From Epiperipatus broadwayi (Eukaryota > Onychophora > Udeonychophora > Euonychophora > Peripatidae): a DNA stretch of 64,000 nucleotides. The position numbers and the translations under genes were made by a program. Where the stretch lies: contig JAQFVV010012510.1 of the NCBI GenBank assembly GCA_028023455.1, positions 3,761,420 to 3,825,419 on the forward strand, written 5' to 3'. This document shows positions 61,101-64,000 of this stretch, piece by piece (the stretch's first letter is position 1; every line of letters begins with the position of its first letter). Under the pieces are notes generated by a model. It worked only from the letters and a program-made list of their open reading frames with translations, was not told the origin of the DNA and did not search any database.

Positions 61101-64000
61101 TATATATATGTAAATAAGTAAATAACCTGGATCATATGTAACTGAACAGGAAGTAATTGAAGCTTCTAATGAGTTACATGATGTTTGCAAACCTATCCCA
61201 TTCATCAGTCCAGAAAGTCAGATCAATCTCTTAGACCATAGATACATTAGAAACATATACTTTGTCATGCATTTCGTATAGCACATGTGACAGTTCAATT
61301 TCATATACACATTATTTCTAAAGAAAACCTATTCTTAATTTTTTTTTATAATTTTTTTTTTTTATTAATTACAATTCTATTACACATTACTGAAACATAT
61401 AATCAAAAACATGTGAAAAGGATAAATGATCCCCAAGATGTACATTTCGTGTTGAACCAGCACTCATCAGTAGGCCTCTATGCCATTACGGATTCTTAGC
61501 CATTAAGTAAGAGTTAAAAAAAAACTTATTTGAATTAGCGATTATGTCTAGGTTGATAAATGATTAGTAATAGTTATTAATATATTTCCATTAGAGAGGT
61601 TTATATTAATGTTGTACTGCAGAAAATTTGAAACCTATCAATTAAACTATAGTAATTTGGAATATCCACATATATAATGAACAAATGATGAAGATATGTG
61701 TAAGAGATTGTGATCTGAGCCAACTGACGGTGCTGGTTCAGCACAAAATGTGTATCTTGGAAAACATTTGTCCTTTTCACATCTTTGATCATATGTTTCA
61801 GTAATGTGTGATAGAATTGTAATTAAATAAAAAATTAACAAAAAGAATTAAGGTTAGGTTTTCTCTAGAAATAATGTGTGTATGAAGTTGAATCATCACA
61901 TGTGCTATGTGAATTGCTTGACAAAGTGTATGTTTCGAATGTGCTTATGGTCTGAGAAGTTAGTCTGTTAACTGGGCTGATGGATGGTTGTGATTAGATT
62001 GCAAACATGATATAACTCACTGGAATTTTCATCTTCCTGTTCAGTTATATCTAATCTGAGTTATTTACTTATTAACATAACTTTTAATGAATCCTTTACA
62101 TATTTAAGTTATTACAGGCATTGAATAATATTTATCAATATTGAAGTCATGTATGTGAAAAGGCACTGAGATCTGCTCCAATAATATGTATTTAAAAACA
62201 TATTCTAAGTTCTCCTGTATAAGGTAAGGATAACTTATAATTTATTAATATACACTACATTGTATTGCGTATTTAGGGACATGTGAATATTTATTATATA
62301 TATGATCTTGCAATTATAATATTAACCTGAATGTGTGAGATTATAAAATAAGATTGAAATTACGTTAACTTTGCAAATGATGTGTTGGGTTTTGTAAAAC
62401 CAATTTGAATATGATATTTAACATGGATGTTTATTTATATAAAAAAAATCATACCATAAATATCTATTAATATAAAAAACTATAGTTGCTATTTATCATA
62501 ATTATAAAAGTTTTAAGTCTCCAGAACACCTGACAAAGGTAGGTTTTATCTGAAATATATATATATTTAATGAAAGATATTGGTCCGTTTTTATTTAAAT
62601 AATATTTATCAATATGTAAGTCATGCCACAAGATGGTGTTTAGATCTACTCAAAAACTGCATATAATCTCTAGGCATATGATTCTCAATTTTATATACAT
62701 GTATAATAAGTATCTGGTAAGGAAGCAAGACATAAGACAATAGTGGTTTAGTATATCTTTATTAATATTTATATATATAGTTTTTTTCTCAAATTTTTTT
62801 ATTTTTTTTTAAGTTAAAGCAACTTTTGATAAACTGAGCAAAACTCTCCATACAGTATTGCCACCTGTGCTAAACAGAGTAATCAATGGATGCCAGAAGT
62901 TTTGCTCTGTTTATCAACAATTAACGTGCTAGTATAGGAAATGTGATCATGTGATGCTTAAAGCAACTTTGTTGCAGGGATTAACAAATTCATTTTTATA
63001 TCTATGATCTAGGTTTTTTAGTTTGGAGAAGGTACTTTAGAATTTCTTTGCAAGTCATAAACAAACTTTCAGGTAGTCAACCCATAGCTAACTACTATGG
63101 TTGGTAAATGGGTATTCAGTTAATAATTGAAAAGTAAAAAATTCGGTATAATCTGATTTGGTCAGATGAGTATTAATATCGTGAATACAAAAACAAGATT
63201 ATGATTGTAATATAATGTAGCCTTCATCACTAGTGGCAGAAGTATCTAATTTCTATAAGGACTGGACTCATGGTGTATCTTTAGCAAGTTTAATATTGAT
63301 ACTTATTGAAATTTACAAATAATTTTCAATTTGTGAAGATAAGTTTATTCCCACGTAAATTCTTAATTAAAAACAACCACACAAATTAAGCTTTAAAAAA
63401 AGTTTTCTTATATTTAACAGATAAATTGTTATTGTTTGATTTTTAATAATACATGAAAATCTATAGAATAAGACCAGGTTTATTTTTAAAAAGAGATATA
63501 TTTTATTAGCAATATCAGACTGCAATATTAGATATAGTAAAAGATATATACTTGTCTAGGTTAAATATATAGATAATAAATTCACAGAAACATCAGGAAG
63601 GAAAAGAACAATTTAAAGTGGTTTGAATATTGAAAATCCATTGTAACGTCTTAGTATAATTTCATTTTTCTTATAATGGCTCTGACATCCTTCAGGTGCA
63701 TATATAAGCATTAACGTAATCCTTAGATCAAATGATGTTTCTCTAAAAACAATTCTGCTTAAAAGTTCATAGTTGTAATACTGGTAGTACAATCATCAAA
63801 TGAAAAATGACTCTTTACAAACAATGCGGTGAAGTAAAAATGCTCTTATCATAACAAAAGCTTGCACTATGACAAATTCATAATCGATAATTTCAGAATA
63901 GCATACATAAAATTATAATAAAAGCTATAAAATTAAATAATGTTTTCTAAAAATCAAAATCAAATGAATACCTGGAGCTTTGTCTAGATAATTAGTAAAA
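30968..64000 (-). CDS. DD3-3: DD3-3-like protein gene, last seven exons (partial)
   Basis: Seven exons on the minus strand splice in consistent phase into about 360 codons ending at TAA (30968-30970). Family blocks in order: [115 protein letters not shown] and [11 protein letters not shown]. These match Protein DD3-3, a secreted protein first described in Dictyostelium and found in many invertebrates; its biochemical role is unknown to me. The N..S sites and many Cys suit an extracellular protein. The signal peptide and amino-terminal half lie beyond the window. Introns are large (88 bp to 10.8 kb) and full of mobile elements. It is convergent with ACY1. Confidence 0.92.
31500..31815. mobile_element. 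Family A palindrome, degenerate
   Basis: Arms begin attctccatacagtagtacc and end ggtggcactactgtatg. The minus-strand core at 31617-31646 keeps CTGATGA and AAACTAGTC, but has lost stem II pairing and the G of GAAA. The right arm lacks CTGATGA. No active ribozyme is expected. Confidence 0.75.
32601..33040. mobile_element. Near-perfect 440-bp palindrome (young foldback element)
   Basis: Arms of about 210 bp are almost identical, from tatattggactatttccatc at the left to gatggaaatagtccaatata at the right. A short centre (cctagtactgacactggt) joins them. A 40-bp internal direct repeat (acaggttagtatatgc twice per arm) is mirrored. Flanking TA would suit a Tc1/mariner-type MITE. There is no ORF. Confidence 0.85.
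33041..33870. other. DD3-3 intron, nothing recognised
   Basis: AT-rich sequence without a motif, repeat or splice-compatible frame that I can support. Confidence 0.5.
33879..34184. mobile_element. hAT-type MITE with 8-bp target duplication
   Basis: Flanked by tttaaact on both sides (33871-33878 and 34185-34192). Ends aggggttggtcac and gttcccaatccatg are decayed hAT termini. The internal phrase attaaagagttgcatgaggg parallels the copy at 52334. Confidence 0.78.
34820..34862 (-). ncRNA. Weak hammerhead-like motif
   Basis: The minus strand has CTGAGGA, then about 16 nt, then GAAATGTCAGA. The boxes are right, but the intervening bases do not form a convincing stem II. Listed as a relic only. Confidence 0.2.
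35101..35260 (-). other. Exon-like open segment of unknown origin
   Basis: An acceptor-like gttaaaacag precedes an open frame of about 52 codons containing [20 protein letters not shown] and [15 protein letters not shown], ending at TGA (35101-35103). The residue composition looks like real protein, but I recognise no family. It lies in the last DD3-3 intron, so it is probably a retroelement or retrocopy fragment. Confidence 0.35.
35800..35985. repeat. Family A relic
   Basis: Keeps gtgtcatccagtgcaaatc, tcaatgtatgctagaagg and the terminus cataagaaatggtggttat. The ribozyme region is eroded to actagtttctagc. Confidence 0.65.
36672..36843 (-). CDS. DD3-3: DD3-3-like exon ([12 protein letters not shown]...SGYYR)
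   Basis: 172 bp between tttttag and gtattag. It enters in phase 1 and leaves in phase 2. It encodes [19 protein letters not shown], then a Trp-rich stretch, then [18 protein letters not shown], all typical of the family. Confidence 0.94.
37691..38000. mobile_element. MITE with 20-bp terminal inverted repeats
   Basis: Termini tagtcttgtggaaggaaatt and aatttccttccacaagacta enclose about 270 bp of noncoding sequence. Both ends abut TA repeats, consistent with a TA-targeting element. Confidence 0.8.
38001..39606. other. DD3-3 intron, nothing recognised
   Basis: AT-rich. The frame at 38364-38582 has no family match and no splice context. Confidence 0.45.
39607..39702. repeat. Family A fragment, terminus only
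   Basis: aaacaggaataactctctac, then cactcagtgcaagcc joined directly to gtgagcaaacataagaaatg and gatcatgtgat. The middle, including the ribozyme, is deleted. Confidence 0.7.
40430..42560 (-). pseudogene. Ty3/gypsy-type LTR retrotransposon relic, internally deleted
   Basis: Read on the minus strand from 42532: CCHC zinc knuckle [14 protein letters not shown] (42491-42532), a protease remnant [11 protein letters not shown] (about 42260-42290) with the DSG triad altered, then LLGRNW. RT follows: [34 protein letters not shown] (41600-41740) and YLNDILIT (41445-41470), where the catalytic YLDD has become YLND. RT then joins directly to integrase: [10 protein letters not shown] (about 41410), [27 protein letters not shown] and KRHINHL (to about 40950). 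RNase H and the first integrase half are missing. Stops and shifts are many. LTRs were not identified. Confidence 0.78.
40584..40894. mobile_element. hAT-type MITE with perfect 8-bp target duplication
   Basis: ccatagca lies directly on both sides (40576-40583 and 40895-40902). The ends caggggttcccaatcc and ggttggggattactg are imperfect inverted hAT termini. Inner gtgggcaccatggcaccc and ggtgcccgccacctgg also pair. It is inserted in the 3' end of the Ty3/gypsy relic, so it is younger than that element. Confidence 0.88.
42561..44066. other. DD3-3 intron, simple sequence only
   Basis: A C-run at about 42665-42675, a TG/TA microsatellite at 42689-42709, and a T-run near 43370. No gene or element is recognised. 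Confidence 0.55.
44067..44205 (-). other. Orphan exon candidate with the same phases as DD3-3 exon at 36672
   Basis: 139 bp, open throughout, from an acceptor aaaatgaacag to a donor gtgatt. It encodes [31 protein letters not shown] and [10 protein letters not shown]. It enters in phase 1 and leaves in phase 2, exactly like the DD3-3 exon at 36672-36843, so it could in principle replace it. The sequence is not DD3-3-like. A strand-rich extracellular domain from another gene is an alternative. I do not recognise the family. Confidence 0.4.
44206..45928. other. DD3-3 intron, nothing recognised
   Basis: AT-rich, with an AAT trinucleotide run at about 45237-45256 and a TG microsatellite near 45915. 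No supported coding frame. Confidence 0.5.
45929..46552. mobile_element. Foldback element with internal tandem repeats in one arm
   Basis: Outer arms (atagtaaataactattaaat / mirrored near 46530) and gttaattccttaatcctcc / mirrored at 46470-46500. The inner unit of about 75 bp (gattttaagttgatgacatt, then tgcttccattatg) occurs about four times in the right arm but only about twice, inverted, in the left arm. Confidence 0.78.
46553..47671. other. DD3-3 intron, diffuse repeats
   Basis: Around 46620-46980 there are three imperfect copies of a unit of about 120 bp (phrases agattgaagggaaatgatat and taataatattaaataatta). Nothing else is recognised. Confidence 0.5.
47672..47743 (-). CDS. DD3-3: DD3-3-like exon ([23 protein letters not shown])
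   Basis: 72 bp between aattatttag and gtaagact, phase 1 at both ends. The Gly/Asn-rich [14 protein letters not shown] is a signature of the family, directly following DLIHIQWTG of the preceding exon. Confidence 0.95.
47744..49666. other. DD3-3 intron; less AT-rich patch at 49090-49450
   Basis: Most is AT-rich and featureless. The 49090-49450 patch is visibly richer in G and C. On the minus strand it includes short readable pieces ([24 protein letters not shown]), but is broken by stops. It may be a dead coding insertion of unknown source. Confidence 0.4.
49667..49959 (-). CDS. DD3-3: DD3-3-like exon ([11 protein letters not shown]...DLIHIQWTG)
   Basis: 293 bp between aattcccttag and gtaagaga. 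It enters in phase 2 and leaves in phase 1. It encodes [20 protein letters not shown], then [33 protein letters not shown] and [11 protein letters not shown]. This is the best-conserved part of the family, with no break. Confidence 0.96.
50631..50900. mobile_element. Foldback element
   Basis: Outer arms aataatatgtaaaaaaagat / atctttttttttacatatta. Inner arms ataaaagcatttgagg / cctcaaatgcttttat. No ORF. Confidence 0.75.
51137..51260 (+). repeat. tRNA-derived SINE-like element
   Basis: ttggctcaattgttaaggaa is a good A-box-like segment and gtttgggttctaaac a B-box-like segment about 35 bp later. An A-rich downstream part and a simple-sequence tail (gacagaaacaaagagagaca) follow. Confidence 0.45.
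51261..52325. other. DD3-3 intron, nothing recognised
   Basis: AT-rich sequence without a supported frame or repeat. Confidence 0.5.
52334..52718. mobile_element. hAT-type MITE with 8-bp target duplication
   Basis: Flanks gtctagac and gtttagac (one mismatch). Ends caggggtcagcaaac and gtttgttgaccccca are inverted hAT termini. It contains a 14-C run (about 52377-52390) and attaaagagccgcgagg, shared in form with the element at 33879. Confidence 0.88.
53329..53643. mobile_element. Foldback element, arms about 140 bp
   Basis: The left arm starts aatagataacaatttttttat. The right arm ends ataaaaattatctttt-like sequence. Inner taaataaaagcatggaga / tccatgcttttattt and attaattaagtcaatccc / ggggattgtcttaattaat pair around a short centre. 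Confidence 0.78.
54165..54206 (-). ncRNA. Hammerhead motif, family A, core mutated
   Basis: Core 54171-54200 on the minus strand: TTGATGA (essential C lost), stem II TGGC/GCCA with loop CACAA, GAAACTAGTC. Predicted inactive. Confidence 0.6.
54771..54813 (+). ncRNA. Hammerhead ribozyme, family A, intact
   Basis: Core 54778-54807 on the plus strand: CTGATGA, perfect four-pair stem II TGGC/GCCA with loop CACAA, GAAA, two-pair stem III AC/GT with loop TA, and C at the cleavage position (54807). Stem I pairs TTCTCA with TGGGGA (six pairs, two wobbles). This is the best family A copy. Confidence 0.72.
55870..56745. repeat. Nested inverted repeats, about 870 bp
   Basis: Two left-side copies (tactctcaacccaaagcac at 55950; cactcaacccaaagctc at 56265) face two right-side copies (gtgctttggattgagagta at 56375; gtgctttcaattgaaaat at 56660). 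They share gagatcagactgtcttttc-like and ttaatattatataatatatt tracts. It looks like a foldback element duplicated or inserted into itself. A TG/TA microsatellite lies at its right edge (56721-56747). Confidence 0.65.
56829..56891 (-). CDS. DD3-3: DD3-3-like exon ([21 protein letters not shown])
   Basis: 63 bp between aatttgtag and gtaagtct, phase 2 at both ends. It follows CILRIR of the previous exon across an 88-bp intron and gives RYNISSDDY, the family's RYNISTDDY-like block. Confidence 0.94.
56980..57223 (-). CDS. DD3-3: DD3-3-like exon ([11 protein letters not shown]...CILRIR)
   Basis: 244 bp between ttattacttttgcag and gtatgttt. It encodes [38 protein letters not shown] and [11 protein letters not shown]. 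The Met-started frame running further upstream (to 57281) is intron, and its hydrophobic start is not a signal peptide: the acceptor and the family alignment place the exon start at 57223. Confidence 0.94.
57224..58049. other. DD3-3 intron, nothing recognised
   Basis: AT-rich. Plus-strand frames at 57002-57318 are the antisense of the DD3-3 exon. Confidence 0.5.
58050..58620 (-). mobile_element. Family C repeat with hammerhead
   Basis: Single-arm copy of the family seen as a palindrome at 61110-62075. Shared phrases include accatagatacattaggaa-like, tcaaacatataatccaag-like, atgatccc and aaatctcttacacatatctt. The ribozyme lies on the minus strand at 58482-58516. Confidence 0.7.
58475..58522 (-). 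ncRNA. Hammerhead ribozyme, family C
   Basis: Core 58482-58516 on the minus strand: CTGATGA, stem II TGCT/AGCA with loop GGTTT plus a bulge near its base, GAAA, three-pair stem III ATG/CAT with loop CA, and C at the cleavage position. Stem I CCAA pairs with TTGG-like sequence carrying one inserted T. Invariant bases are intact. Confidence 0.62.
58788..61005 (+). pseudogene. LINE copy C, RT to 3' end
   Basis: 5'-truncated copy of the family at 1 and 10650, opposite in orientation to the host gene. One frame from 58892 reads [25 protein letters not shown] and [19 protein letters not shown] (motif A, from 59402), with stops at 59360 and 59582. After a decayed B-to-C region (FADD region near 59705) the same frame gives [12 protein letters not shown] (60066). 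It then shifts near 60310 into [28 protein letters not shown] and the CKLC...H...C end. The 3' tail is gtgcatcacatcagatc. Reading frames are longer than in copy B, so it may be younger. Confidence 0.82.
61430..61476 (-). ncRNA. Hammerhead ribozyme, family C (left arm)
   Basis: Core 61437-61470 on the minus strand: CTGATGA, stem II GTGCT/AACAC (four of five pairs) with loop GGTTC, GAAA, three-pair stem III ATG/CAT with loop TA, and C at the cleavage position. Stem I is weak (A-T, mismatch, CC-GG). Invariant bases are intact. Confidence 0.65.
61718..61762 (+). ncRNA. Hammerhead motif, family C (right arm), core mutated
   Basis: Core 61724-61756 on the plus strand: CTGACG lacks the final A, and GAAA has become AAAA, while stem II GTGCT/AGCAC (loop GGTTC) is perfect. 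Predicted inactive. The perfect hairpin shows the ancestral stem of the family. Confidence 0.6.
62076..62831. other. DD3-3 intron, weak ribozyme-like relic only
   Basis: At 62533-62560 the plus strand has CTGACAA, a five-pair hairpin AGGTA/TATCT (one wobble) and GAAA. One core base is changed and no stem III is evident. Otherwise AT-rich with TA runs. Confidence 0.35.
62832..62962. repeat. Family A, short form without ribozyme
   Basis: gataaactgagcaaaactct, then atggatgccagaag joined directly to ttttgctctgtttatc and the terminus tgatcatgtgatg. Same internal deletion type as the copy at 1976. Confidence 0.75.
62963..63971. other. DD3-3 intron, nothing recognised
   Basis: AT-rich sequence without a supported feature. 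Confidence 0.5.
63972..64000 (-). CDS. DD3-3: DD3-3-like exon, 3' end only
   Basis: The last 29 bp before the window edge read FTNYLDKAP on the minus strand and end with one base of a split codon at a good donor (CAG then gtattc). Joined to the exon at 57223 it gives [16 protein letters not shown] in frame. The family has a YLEKAPEY-like segment here (from memory). It is short, so confidence is moderate. Confidence 0.6.

Larger units (their letters stand above)
61110..62075. mobile_element. Family C palindrome, about 960 bp, with two opposed hammerheads
   Basis: The left arm (from ggatcatatgtaactgaaca and gaggaagtaattg through tagcacatgtgacagttc to ccccaagatgtacatttcg) mirrors the right arm (from cacaaaatgtgtatcttgg through acatgtgctatgtgaattgc to tcctgttcagttatatcta). 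The frames at 61287, 61601 and 61647 are arm sequence. One ribozyme core lies in each arm. Confidence 0.75.

Overview
This is a very AT-rich piece of an animal (invertebrate) nuclear genome. It has two interrupted host genes with long introns and a dense load of retroelement and inverted-repeat debris. No bacterial, organellar or CRISPR features are visible. Composition is well under 35 percent GC by eye. I cannot fix the species. Two features suggest an invertebrate: a DD3-3-type gene, and a LINE whose carboxyl end resembles, from memory, abundant tick/chelicerate elements. A chelicerate is a tentative guess only.

Host genes. (1) Plus strand: the last five exons of aminoacylase-1 (ACY1) at 2201-2238, 4961-5029, 20228-20307, 25535-25595 and 25695-25850. 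Splice phases match throughout, a stop codon lies at 25848-25850, and a poly(A) signal follows at 25980. Earlier exons lie before the window. (2) Minus strand, convergent: seven exons of a DD3-3-like secreted-protein gene at 63972-64000 (partial), 56980-57223, 56829-56891, 49667-49959, 47672-47743, 36672-36843 and 30968-31178 (stop). Its amino-terminal exons lie beyond the window. About 5 kb separates the two 3' ends.

Mobile DNA. ACY1 introns hold a Penelope-like element with two direct pseudo-LTRs (17033-19898), a long decayed LINE copy (10650-14175), BovB/RTE-like LINE tails (14805-16165) and minisatellites (3627-3818, 4171-4820). The DD3-3 introns hold a Ty3/gypsy relic (40430-42560), three hAT-type elements with 8-bp target duplications, several palindromic MITE-like elements, and another copy of the same LINE (58788-61005). 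A third copy opens the window (1-1173).

Main discovery candidate. Many of the inverted repeats carry hammerhead ribozyme (HHR) cores: the CTGATGA box, a stem II hairpin, the GAAA box, and a two- to three-base-pair stem III closed by a two-base loop. I find about fourteen copies in three sequence families. Nine keep all core bases, although stem II is weak in several. One pair (2895-2922 and 3251-3278, minus strand) forms a tandem dimer 356 bp apart, the layout of a retrozyme that could release a small circular RNA. Others sit head-to-head in long palindromes (21715-22065, 28092-28683, 54062-54921, 61110-62075), so either strand could carry a ribozyme. The Penelope-like element is an obvious candidate relative or helper, but I see no ribozyme in its own pseudo-LTRs.
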